This document shows, in pieces, positions 8,574-16,855 of a DNA stretch of 64,000 bases. How positions within the stretch are numbered: the stretch's first letter is position 1; each line of letters opens with the position of its first letter. Under the pieces are notes generated by a model. It was not told the origin of the DNA and searched no databases. It was given only the letters and a program-made list of their open reading frames with translations. Source of the stretch: Tissierella sp032104385 (GTDB lineage: Bacteria > Bacillota > Clostridia > Tissierellales > Tissierellaceae); the NCBI RefSeq assembly GCF_032104385.1, contig NZ_DAMCHJ010000005.1, forward strand, positions 1 to 64,000. Reading direction: 5' to 3'. The position numbers and the translations under genes are program-made.

Positions 8574-8600
8574 GACGGATATGTAGTATAGAAAGTTTTG
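8574..8600 (-). promoter_or_regulatory. Candidate ECF-type autoregulated promoter of sigV
   Basis: On the minus strand CAAAAC (8600-8595) is followed by 17 bases and CGTC (8577-8574), then TATATAG. This resembles the TGAAAC-N16-CGTC pattern of SigV/SigW-class promoters. The leader to the start codon would be about 50 bases. Confidence 0.45.
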
Positions 8601-8705
8601 GATTTTAAAAAATAATTAATAAATTTTTGGATTCTAGAAAATTATCTCCATAGGATTATTTTATAGACCAGGCTGAAAGCAGAAAGGAAAAGGATATTAC
8701 TAAAA

Positions 8706-9476
8706 TTATATAATTTCTAGCAATATCCTTTCAAATTCTTCTTTAGGGTAAACTTCTATTTTTCTAGTTTTTACTTTTCTATCTATTAATCTATTTATAT
8801 CATCTTCAACCTTCCATATAGTATTTTCATAAACAATTTTTCTAAACATTTCAATACCTTTATAATATTGTCCTATAGCTAATATATTTTCTTCTAAAAT
8901 TGTTAAAGTTGATTTTGAAATTATCTCAATTCTTTTACCATTTATGAAAACATTAATATATTTTGCTCCTTTTCCTGCTATTTCTTTTAGATATTTGGAA
9001 TAAATATTTCTTATTTCTATTTCCAACATATTTTTAGCATCCTCTGTTAAAATAAAACTTTGATTTATTACTAATAACCCTTCCTTTTCTTCTAAAATAT
9101 CTGTAGCTATTTGAGTTAAGCTTCTTACTAAAATATCTATATCAATAGGTTTAATCAAATATTTTTCTATTTTTAAGTCTACGGTTTCTAAAATAGTTTT
9201 TGCATCAGATAAAGCAGATGTTATGATACAAGGTATACGATATCCTCTTTCTCTTAAATCTCTCATCATCTCAATTCCATTCATATCTGACATAATTAAA
9301 TCAGTTACTATTATGTCGGGCATAAACTTAACGCATAATCTTATACCAGAATCTCCATTCTCTGCCATGATTATTTTACCAACTTTTTTCTTTAAAGAAT
9401 TATAAACCCAATTTCTAGTAAGATTATCATCTTCTACATACAATATTTTAATGTGTTGTAATACATTCTTATTCAC
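8706..9476 (-). CDS. Receiver domain fused to a DUF2294-like domain
   Basis: The N-terminal CheY-like receiver (residues 9-125) has the acidic pair D16-D17, phosphoacceptor D59 (VTDLIM), a Thr/Ser switch in ITSAL and the conserved Lys in LIKPID. The C-terminal half (about 145-256) reads like DUF2294. It has the GKGAKYINVFINGKRIEI strand pair, TLTILEENILAI and a long closing helix region. No DNA-binding or cyclase domain is present. The output is unknown. The start ATG lacks a strong ribosome site but the family alignment begins here. It is monocistronic. Confidence 0.7.
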   Translation of the reverse strand: MNKNVLQHIKILYVEDDNLTRNWVYNSLKKKVGKIIMAENGDSGIRLCVKFMPDIIVTDLIMSDMNGIEMMRDLRERGYRIPCIITSALSDAKTILETVDLKIEKYLIKPIDIDILVRSLTQIATDILEEKEGLLVINQSFILTEDAKNMLEIEIRNIYSKYLKEIAGKGAKYINVFINGKRIEIISKSTLTILEENILAIGQYYKGIEMFRKIVYENTIWKVEDDINRLIDRKVKTRKIEVYPKEEFERILLEII

Positions 9477-9662
9477 ATTTCACAGCTCCTTCTATTCTTT
9501 GCAACCTTTTTGGAATATTAATAAATTATTGATACTATAATATCATTATATATTTTTTAAAAACTTTTCCAATAGCATTAAAGTACTATAATAAAAACTA
9601 TATTTACTTTTCAAAATATACTAATACTCATAGATACAAGGGTATTATCAATTTAAGTTAAT

Positions 9663-9700
9663 AAAAAACCCTTTGTTTTATTTTACCAAAGGGTTTTTTT
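9663..9700. terminator. Terminator after the first chemoreceptor gene
   Basis: A 13-bp stem (aaaaaaccctttg and its complement) with an 11-base loop and T/A runs on both sides. It follows the stop codon of the minus-strand receptor gene. Confidence 0.85.
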
Positions 9701-9708
9701 ACTTACAA

Positions 9709-11703
9709 TCAAAGTTTAACTTGGGACACAATTTCTTCCAAATTTTCAGATACCCGTCTATTTTTTTCCATTGTATCTTTTATATCGGATATAGCTTCAA
9801 CTATATTCATATTTTTTTCAGCTATATTAGTAGTTGCAATTGTAGATTCTTCTACGGTGCTAGAGATTTCATTCATAGAATTAGATACTTGATTAATAGT
9901 GGCAGATAACTCTTCTGAGGTGGCAGATAATTCAGAGAGTATATTGTTTAGCACAGAACCATCTTCTCTATATTCTTTGACTGCTTCTACCATCATTTCA
10001 TAATCATTTATAATGTCTTTTTCTAAGAAATGTATTAACTCATTTGTATTATTTACTAACTGTTCTACAGCCTTAGTTATACTTTCAGTTACATTTTGTA
10101 TTTCTCCCACTGTATCATGAGAACTTTCAGCTAATTTCCTTATTTCGTCAGCCACTACGGCAAATCCTCTACCAGATGTTCCAGCTCTAGCTGCTTCTAT
10201 GGCTGCATTCAAGGCAAGTAAGCTTGTTTGTTCTGATATTTCTAATATGGCATTGGAGAGTATCTTTATTTCATCTACTTTTTTAGAAGATTTAATAGCT
10301 TCTTCTATCTCTTTTCTTGTATTAACATATATACTCATAGTGCTATCTTTTGCTTCTGTAAATTGACTACTTAAATTTCCAGCCTTGCTACTTATTTCAT
10401 TAGATGTAAGAGCACCTTCCTCGACTTTTTGAGCGAAATCTGATATAGCTTTATCAATATCATTAGTGGATTCTTTTATGGATAAAGCTGTAGCGGTGGT
10501 TTCTTCCATTCCTGCTGATAACTCTTCAGTAGTAGCTGATGTATCTTCTGCTTGATTTACTAGGAAATTCAATCTGTCTACAGTATCGTTATATACTTGA
10601 TGATTGGCATTAATAGATTCATTCATATTCCTCATAAAATCTTTTAATTTAATGATTATATTTTGATATGAATTATACATTTGACCGATTTCATCTTTTC
10701 TATTTAAATCCTTTTCATCTATTGTATCTAATAGATTAAGATTTCCTATATTTTCTGCAATCTTAACTGTTTTAACTATTGGTTTTGTGATGGAATTTGA
10801 TATATATACTGATACAATTAAAGAAATCATTAAAACAATAATAGTTGCAGCAATAGTGTAGAAAATTACATTATCAATGGTTCCTACAGCTTCTTTAACA
10901 GATATTGCTAGGCCTACCTTCCAATTTGATTCTAGAATATCTCCAAATAAGAAAAATCTGTTTGTCCCATCATAGTCTTTTAATTTCCTATCTCTCATTT
11001 TCAAACTATCTTCTTCTATTAATTTTAAAAGGTTTCCATCTAATAAATTATCAATATTTATGTAGTTTCCATCAATAGGTTTAAATTCATCATTAAGATG
11101 AGTTAAAAGATTTCCATTATGGTCTATTAAAAAGGCATATGAATCCTGTCCTACATCTACATTAAGTATTAGATTTACTAAATAATCAATCTTTATATCT
11201 GTAGATATAACTCCTTCTTTTCCATCAATTGTTTTAAATGCCTTTGAAATTGTTACTACCATATCCTTTGTCTGTGCATCTATATAAGGTTCTGATATAT
11301 AAAAATCATTAGTTTTCATTGCACCTATATACCAGCCTCTTTGAGTTGGATCATAATCAGGTTTAAATTCACTAGAATCTAAATAATATTGGTCAGAAAA
11401 ACACATATAATATTCATTTCCTGGATTTCTTTCTGTTGCTTTTTTTAAATAATTAGAGGCATAATTATATTCAAAATTATTTGTTACCAGCATACCATCC
11501 ATAACTTCAAATAAAGAATCTTTTTGTAAAGACATCCATTTATCTATGTCTTTTGCTATACTTGTAGTTATTAGCTGGGATTTATCATTGACCTCCTTTT
11601 CAAGTTTCAGTATAGATAAGTTAAAGTTAATTGTTGAAATAGATAAAATACTAATAATACATAATAATGTAGTAAATAAGATTATTTTATTTCTTAATTT
11701 CAT
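9709..11703 (-). CDS. Methyl-accepting chemotaxis protein with extracellular Cache domain
   Basis: An N-terminal membrane anchor (about residues 5-27) leads to an extracellular dCache-type sensor (about 35-280, with DYDPTQRGWYIGAM and DAQTKDMVVTISKAF). A second membrane segment follows (about 295-320), then HAMP, then the cytoplasmic signalling domain. The conserved tip EISEQTSLLALNAAIEAARAG is followed by FAVVADEIRKLAE. The Cache motif resembles amino-acid or small-organic-ligand sensors. A longer reading frame begins at 11799, but the ATG at 11703 has AAAGGAG nine bases upstream and starts right before the anchor. A possible flagellar-sigma promoter (TAAA-N14-GCCTATTA) lies just upstream. 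Confidence 0.9.
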   Translation of the reverse strand: MKLRNKIILFTTLLCIISILSISTINFNLSILKLEKEVNDKSQLITTSIAKDIDKWMSLQKDSLFEVMDGMLVTNNFEYNYASNYLKKATERNPGNEYYMCFSDQYYLDSSEFKPDYDPTQRGWYIGAMKTNDFYISEPYIDAQTKDMVVTISKAFKTIDGKEGVISTDIKIDYLVNLILNVDVGQDSYAFLIDHNGNLLTHLNDEFKPIDGNYINIDNLLDGNLLKLIEEDSLKMRDRKLKDYDGTNRFFLFGDILESNWKVGLAISVKEAVGTIDNVIFYTIAATIIVLMISLIVSVYISNSITKPIVKTVKIAENIGNLNLLDTIDEKDLNRKDEIGQMYNSYQNIIIKLKDFMRNMNESINANHQVYNDTVDRLNFLVNQAEDTSATTEELSAGMEETTATALSIKESTNDIDKAISDFAQKVEEGALTSNEISSKAGNLSSQFTEAKDSTMSIYVNTRKEIEEAIKSSKKVDEIKILSNAILEISEQTSLLALNAAIEAARAGTSGRGFAVVADEIRKLAESSHDTVGEIQNVTESITKAVEQLVNNTNELIHFLEKDIINDYEMMVEAVKEYREDGSVLNNILSELSATSEELSATINQVSNSMNEISSTVEESTIATTNIAEKNMNIVEAISDIKDTMEKNRRVSENLEEIVSQVKL

Positions 11704-11839
11704 AAACAAAAACTCCTTTCCCTTAATAGGCAATATAGTTATAAGTTTATCAACTGTTATTCTAAGTATATATAGCCATAATTTTGCATTTTGAAACAAT
11801 TTTCCAAATTTTCTATATACATTATAATTGCTTTTGTTA

Positions 11840-12469
11840 TTAAATTATTTGAACATAATTACTTTCATAATTGATAATATTCTTTTTCGTATTTTTTTCT
11901 TTATCATATTCTACTTTTCTTATAAACCAATCCGGGAACTTAAACTCTATGTGTAAATAACCTTTAATAAAATCTAATCTTGCTCTTGAAGCATCCCATT
12001 TCTGAGGGTGTTCTTTTAAGAATAAAATAAAATCTTCTGCCTTAACTTGAAATATCTTTTTTTCTCCAAATTTTCTACTCTTTATATATCCATCTTTTAT
12101 CCATCCATAAATTAAACTTGGATCTTTATTTAATAAATATCCAATATCTCCAGTGGTTAAGAACTCTCCATTGGCTATTCGGGAAGGACCTAATTGAAGC
12201 TGTATTGCCTTTTTTTTAATAGCATTATTACTTCTATTCAATTGTTTCGATATCTTTTCCATGGGTTCATGTCCCCATTTTTCAATTAAGTAATTTATTT
12301 CTTCCTCTTTCCACTTTTTCATAGTGTTTGTTAGGTTTAAACGTTTTGCTTTTTTAAATATAGAATTGCGACTTCTTTTCAATTTGTTTTCAATTTCTTC
12401 TATATTTTTGGTTCCATAGTTATTCTTTAAATATTGTATTTCATCGTCACTCCATTTTCTATAAATCAT
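11840..12469 (-). CDS. DNA-binding protein with two Myb/SANT-like repeats and an excisionase-like HTH
   Basis: Two tandem repeats are easy to align: residues 5-47 (KWSDDEIQYLKNNYG... SRNSIFKKAKRLNL) and 51-93 (KWKEEEINYLIEKWG... SNNAIKKKAIQLQL). Each has the Trp-rich start and basic third helix of GcrA/Myb-like domains. A third segment (about 103-152) looks like a MerR/Xis-type helix-turn-helix (LTTGDIGYLLNKDPSLIYGWIKDG). The last 50 residues are basic and unassigned. It starts 43 bases after the sensor ATPase gene and is probably cotranscribed with it. Such proteins are often phage-derived, but I see no phage genes nearby. Confidence 0.65.
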   Translation of the reverse strand: MIYRKWSDDEIQYLKNNYGTKNIEEIENKLKRSRNSIFKKAKRLNLTNTMKKWKEEEINYLIEKWGHEPMEKISKQLNRSNNAIKKKAIQLQLGPSRIANGEFLTTGDIGYLLNKDPSLIYGWIKDGYIKSRKFGEKKIFQVKAEDFILFLKEHPQKWDASRARLDFIKGYLHIEFKFPDWFIRKVEYDKEKNTKKNIINYESNYVQII

Positions 12470-12512
12470 TTTATCCCTCTTTCCTTTATGAAAATTAATA
12501 TTATGACTAGTT

Positions 12513-13709
12513 CTAATAAGAATCTTTTTGTTGGAAGGGTAGTTTTATAGTAAACTTAGCACCTTGCCATTGGCTTTCACTGGCTGTTATTAAGCCGTTG
12601 TACTTATTTGTAACAATATCATATGCTATGGTTAATCCTAATCCTGTTCCTGCCACTAACCCTTTTGTGGTAAAAAAGGGTTCAAATAATTTACATTTTA
12701 CCTCTTCAGAAAATCCCATTCCACTATCTTCTATTTCACACACTAGATACATATTTTCTTTATAAGTTTTAATTTTTAAATTATTGGAGATTGTTTGTCC
12801 AGTTTTGGAATGTAACTCTATCTTTTTTCTAATTTCGTAAATAGAATTTTTTATAATATTTAAAAGAACTTGACTTATTTCTATTTTATTGCATAAAATA
12901 GAAGGCAAATCTTTAGAAAGTTCTAATTCTACTTCATCAAAAATTTTCATATCTAAGCTTAATATATTTAATACATAATATATAATTTCATTAAAGTTTT
13001 CTTCATTCAATCCTATTAACTTAGATAATTCTTTACTTTGCATTAGTTTAATTATTTCATTTTGTTTAAGTATTTGAGAATTTAAACCCTCTATATGTTT
13101 TTCTTTATCATCTAAAGCCTTCACTATAGATTGAAATTGTTTTTCGTACTCTAATTTCGAAAAAATACTTGAAAACATTTCAGCTGTGATTTTTAATAAA
13201 AACTCACAATCCTTATCCCAGGTTTTATTTTCAAAAATATTATCTAAACCTAAATAACCAATTAAGTTATCATTATAGATTAGGGGCAATACAATAAGTG
13301 ATTTGACATTTTGCTTGAATAGAGTTTCCTTTTCTGTTTTAGCTTCTTCTGGCATATTCTTTATATTACTGATAATAATACTTTTATTATCCTTTAGTTT
13401 TTCAAACCACCATGGAAAAAATTTAGTTTTTAAATCTTGCAAATTATCTTTTTCAGAGCTAACACCTTTAGCACACCATTCATAAACATTATCCATATAT
13501 TTAAAATCATCTCTAAATAAAAACACATATGCCCTGGAGGAGTTAGTATTCTCCCCTAACTCTTCTAAACATTTCTCTATTAAATAGTCTTCACCTAATT
13601 TAATATTTATTAATTTAGATGATATGCTGGAAAATACCTCCAAAAATATTTTGGCTTCTTTAATACATTTTTCGTAGCTAATATCTTCAAGGTTATTGTT
13701 TTTCACCAT
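12513..13709 (-). CDS. GAF-domain histidine kinase-like ATPase without a recognisable DHp
   Basis: Residues about 30-185 form a GAF-like sensor (RAYVFLF, YEWCAKGV, PLIYNDNLIGYLGLD). A coiled-coil stretch follows (186-230). The C-terminal HATPase_c domain (about 265-392) has an N box (LLNIIKNSI), G1 DSGMGF and G2 GTGLGLT, so ATP binding is expected. The usual phosphoacceptor helix with AHEINNPL or AHQWRQPL is absent between the two. The only histidines in the C-terminal half are at 205 and 300. It is therefore either degenerate or uses another acceptor. The unlinked receiver protein at 8706-9476 is a possible partner. Confidence 0.7.
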   Translation of the reverse strand: MVKNNNLEDISYEKCIKEAKIFLEVFSSISSKLINIKLGEDYLIEKCLEELGENTNSSRAYVFLFRDDFKYMDNVYEWCAKGVSSEKDNLQDLKTKFFPWWFEKLKDNKSIIISNIKNMPEEAKTEKETLFKQNVKSLIVLPLIYNDNLIGYLGLDNIFENKTWDKDCEFLLKITAEMFSSIFSKLEYEKQFQSIVKALDDKEKHIEGLNSQILKQNEIIKLMQSKELSKLIGLNEENFNEIIYYVLNILSLDMKIFDEVELELSKDLPSILCNKIEISQVLLNIIKNSIYEIRKKIELHSKTGQTISNNLKIKTYKENMYLVCEIEDSGMGFSEEVKCKLFEPFFTTKGLVAGTGLGLTIAYDIVTNKYNGLITASESQWQGAKFTIKLPFQQKDSY

Positions 13710-13879
13710 ATTCCTTTCCTCCCTTTATATTTATATAGTTAAAACAATTTTCATAAAAGTTTATTAATAAAATTTTAATATTTTAAATCATATTATCGAT
13801 AATTTCCACTAGTTTACAGATTTGAAGTGTTGTTATTTCCTAATCTTTTACCATAAAATCTCTTCCTAATTTATAATTT

Positions 13880-14085
13880 TAGAAAAATAAAAAAGCCCAT
13901 AATAAAAGAAAGTATAATCTTTTATTATGGGCTTTTTAAATTACAAAGGTTTCCTTTGGTTTAAATAGCTGTTCCATAATTATATAATTTTAATTTTAAG
14001 ATTTTCATAATTTTAGATTTAAGTCTAGCTTATACAGATGTATATCCACACTTATTTATCTAATATTTAACAAAATAATTTATTT
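13880..14085 (-). ncRNA. Candidate small RNA, about 200 nt
   Basis: A minus-strand promoter (14119-14091) and a strong terminator (13937-13891) bracket about 200 bases. There is no long reading frame and nothing recognisable from known RNA families. A short hairpin (ccaaagg/cctttgg-like, 13944-13962) precedes the terminator. A 15-codon ORF (MKILKLKLYNYGTAI) exists inside but has no ribosome site. The stretch 13710-14230 otherwise holds no gene. I cannot assign it to 6S or another named family. Confidence 0.5.
13891..13937 (-). terminator. Strong hairpin terminator in a divergent intergenic region
   Basis: A stem of about 19 bp (aaaagcccataataaaaga and its complement) carries TTTTTTATTTTT on the minus strand. 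It ends no annotated gene and is best explained as the 3' end of the candidate small RNA. Confidence 0.8.
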
Positions 14086-14090
14086 CAACT

Positions 14091-14119
14091 TTATCATATA
14101 TTAAGGAAGTTTAAAAGTC
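14091..14119 (-). promoter_or_regulatory. Promoter of the candidate small RNA
   Basis: On the minus strand TTGACT (14119-14114), exactly 17 bases and TATGAT (14096-14091). No coding region begins within 370 bases downstream. Confidence 0.65.
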
Positions 14120-14230
14120 AAGTTTTTATTTTTTATGCTATGGTAAAATCCAGAAATTTTAATAAAATTATAACAAATAAAATCCATTATGATATAATAC
14201 CATTAATATTTTGACAAAGGGGATGGGGAT

Positions 14231-15010
14231 ATGGAGCCAATAATAAAAATAAGGGATTTAAGAAAGAGCTATGGGACTAGAGAAGTCTTAAAGGGAATTA
14301 ACTTAGATATATATAATGGGGAAATAATAGGATATATAGGACCTAATGGAGCTGGTAAAAGCACTACTGTAAAAATTATGCTGGGTTTAGTGGGAGAATA
14401 TTCTGGAGATATAAATATATTTGGAAAAGATATAAGGAATGGAGAAGCTGAATATAAAAAGAAAATTGGCTATGTACCAGAAACTGCTGAGATTTATGAG
14501 AACCTTACAGCAAGGGAATATCTTACCTTTATAGGAGAACTTTATGGTATGGAATACGAAGTGGCAAATAAAAAGGCAGAGAAATTAATGGAGTTATTTG
14601 GGATTAAGAACGTTTATGATGCAAGGATTAGCTCATATTCAAAAGGAATGAAGCAGAAAGCAATTATAATATCAGCTTTGATTAATGACCCAGATATTCT
14701 CTTTCTAGATGAACCTTTATCTGGAATGGATGCAAATAGTGTTATGGTGTTTAAAGAGGTATTAGCAGAATTATCTAGAAGAGGAAAGACCATATTCTAC
14801 TCTTCCCACATCATGGAAGTTGTAGAAAAAATCAGTAGCAGAATAATACTTATAAATAATGGAGAGATAGTAGTAGATGGAAGTTTTAAAGATTTAAAAA
14901 GTAGCTCTATGGATGGTTCCTTAGAGGAAATTTTCAATCAACTAACAGGGTTTAATGAACATGAGAAAATAGCTAAGGACATAGTATCTACCATAGAAGA
15001 GGTGATGTAG
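14231..15010 (+). CDS. ABC-2 type exporter, ATP-binding subunit
   Basis: A 259-residue ABC ATPase with Walker A GPNGAGKST (about residues 37-45), Q-loop region, signature YSKGMKQK, Walker B ILFLDEPLSGMD and the switch His in SSHIMEV. It is of the CcmA type that pairs with ABC-2 membrane subunits. The membrane partner begins on the next base after its stop codon. The cargo is unknown. Confidence 0.88.
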   Translation: MEPIIKIRDLRKSYGTREVLKGINLDIYNGEIIGYIGPNGAGKSTTVKIMLGLVGEYSGDINIFGKDIRNGEAEYKKKIGYVPETAEIYENLTAREYLTFIGELYGMEYEVANKKAEKLMELFGIKNVYDARISSYSKGMKQKAIIISALINDPDILFLDEPLSGMDANSVMVFKEVLAELSRRGKTIFYSSHIMEVVEKISSRIILINNGEIVVDGSFKDLKSSSMDGSLEEIFNQLTGFNEHEKIAKDIVSTIEEVM

Positions 15011-16636
15011 GTGAATGATTTTAAAATATTAAAATTTTTGGATATTTTTAAATGGTTATTTGAAAAAATGGGTGTAGATTATCAGACTATGAGAAAGATA
15101 CTTAATGTGAAGTTAATATTAGACGGAAGAAGAGTCTCTACTGTTATAAACAATAGAAATAAGAAAAAAGAAGAGGAAACTGATAATAAAAATAATTTTT
15201 TAAAATCTTTGGGCGTATATATATTGATGGGATTTTTTTTGATTTTCTTTATAGTAATAGGAGAAAATTATTTATTTCAGATGAGTTTTATATTTGGGAT
15301 TATTATGTTTTTATTGATGACCTCTTTAATGGCCGATTTTAGTTCTGTGTTACTTGATGTAAAGGATAAGGAAATATTGCTCTCTAAGCCAGTGAATAGT
15401 ATAACATTAAATATGGCTAAGATAATTCATATATTTATATATATTAGTGCTATTACATTGGCAATTTCAGGACCATCACTTGTTGTATCTATAGTAAGAC
15501 ATGGAAGGATATTTTTTTCCATATATTTAGTGGAAGTTATTTTAATAGCATTATTTATAATTATAATTACAGCACTTATTTATCTTTTAGTTCTTAGATT
15601 TTTTAGTGGTGAAAAGTTAAAAGATATAATTAATTATGTTCAAATAGGATTAACTATAGTTATGTCTATAGGATATCAATTAATAGGCAAGTTTTTTAAC
15701 TTAATAGATATACATAATATAGATTTTAAACCTAGTATATGGAAATACTTTTTTCCTCCAATATGGTTTTCTGCACCTTTTGAGTTGATTTTAAATGATA
15801 ATCGAGAGATGTATATTATTATTTATTCCATACTTGCAGTAGTAGTTCCTATATTATCAATTATAATCTATATTAAACTGATACCAGTGTTTGAACGAAA
15901 TCTACAAAAGTTAAACAGTGTTGAAGGGCATACTAAGGATAGGAATAAATCTATTATTTTCATATCAAGAATATTTTGTAGAGATAAAGATGAAAGAACT
16001 TTTTATAGATTTGCAACAAATATGTTGAAGAACGAAAGAACATTTAAACTAAAGGTTTATCCAAGTTTAGGAATATCTATTATATTTCCTTTTTTAACTA
16101 TAATCACTATGGGTAGAAAGGAATTCTTAAATATAGCTAATACAAAGAGTTATTTGTGTATTTATATGGTATTTGTCATGATACCTACTGTAATATCATC
16201 CTTGGGTTATTCTGGTAATTATAAAGGTTCATGGATATATGAAACTATACCTATTAAAGATAAATCTACTATTTATAAAGGAACAGTTAAAGCAGCTATT
16301 TTGAATTTGTTTATTCCTGTGTATGTTTTAGTAAGTTTAGTATTTTTAATTATTTATAAGATGCAAATAGTTGATGAAATCATAGTAGTGGGAATAAATA
16401 TATTGCTTTTTACAAGTATTGTATTTAATATTTTTGATAGCAATTTACCCTTCTCCAAATCCTTTGAAGTAGGTGAGAAGCCAGAAGGCGGAGGTAAGGG
16501 GATTCTTTCTTTGGTTATAATGGGGCTATTTGTACTAGGACATTTTATACTGACTAAAATCCCTTATGGTACATATATTTATATTCCTATTGGATTAATC
16601 ATAAGCAAAGTTGTTTGGAATAAATGTATTGTTTAG
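15011..16636 (+). CDS. ABC-2 type exporter, membrane subunit
   Basis: A 541-residue protein with roughly 12 hydrophobic segments in two halves. The halves are separated by a hydrophilic stretch around residues 300-345 that includes RNKSIIFISRIFCRDKDERTF. A basic N-terminal tail precedes the first segment (about 70-90). It matches the large ABC-2 permeases paired with CcmA-type ATPases. Translation starts at GTG directly abutting the ATPase stop, so the two are coupled. No substrate clue is visible. Confidence 0.8.
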   Translation: MNDFKILKFLDIFKWLFEKMGVDYQTMRKILNVKLILDGRRVSTVINNRNKKKEEETDNKNNFLKSLGVYILMGFFLIFFIVIGENYLFQMSFIFGIIMFLLMTSLMADFSSVLLDVKDKEILLSKPVNSITLNMAKIIHIFIYISAITLAISGPSLVVSIVRHGRIFFSIYLVEVILIALFIIIITALIYLLVLRFFSGEKLKDIINYVQIGLTIVMSIGYQLIGKFFNLIDIHNIDFKPSIWKYFFPPIWFSAPFELILNDNREMYIIIYSILAVVVPILSIIIYIKLIPVFERNLQKLNSVEGHTKDRNKSIIFISRIFCRDKDERTFYRFATNMLKNERTFKLKVYPSLGISIIFPFLTIITMGRKEFLNIANTKSYLCIYMVFVMIPTVISSLGYSGNYKGSWIYETIPIKDKSTIYKGTVKAAILNLFIPVYVLVSLVFLIIYKMQIVDEIIVVGINILLFTSIVFNIFDSNLPFSKSFEVGEKPEGGGKGILSLVIMGLFVLGHFILTKIPYGTYIYIPIGLIISKVVWNKCIV

Positions 16637-16650
16637 GATAATTCTATTGA

Positions 16651-16687
16651 TGCTGTAATGAAATTTAATTTCATTACAGCCCTTTTT
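16651..16687 (+). terminator. Terminator after the exporter operon
   Basis: The stem gctgtaatgaaa / tttcattacagc is followed by CCTTTTTA. Confidence 0.8.
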
Positions 16688-16855
16688 ATTTTATAATGAT
16701 CATATAACTTACTATATATTAATTCAATTATTCTTGACTAGGAATTTCTTAATATTCAATTAGTTTTTATATAAGAAGTTACAACTATTATAGCAATTAT
16801 GATACAATAAAAACATAAATAAGAAGGCAATTATTAGTTTGAAAGGATGGGGCAA

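Noticed and set aside
13880..14085. 6S RNA
   Set aside because: I could not fold the two ends together into a long rod with a central bubble, so the name is not supported.
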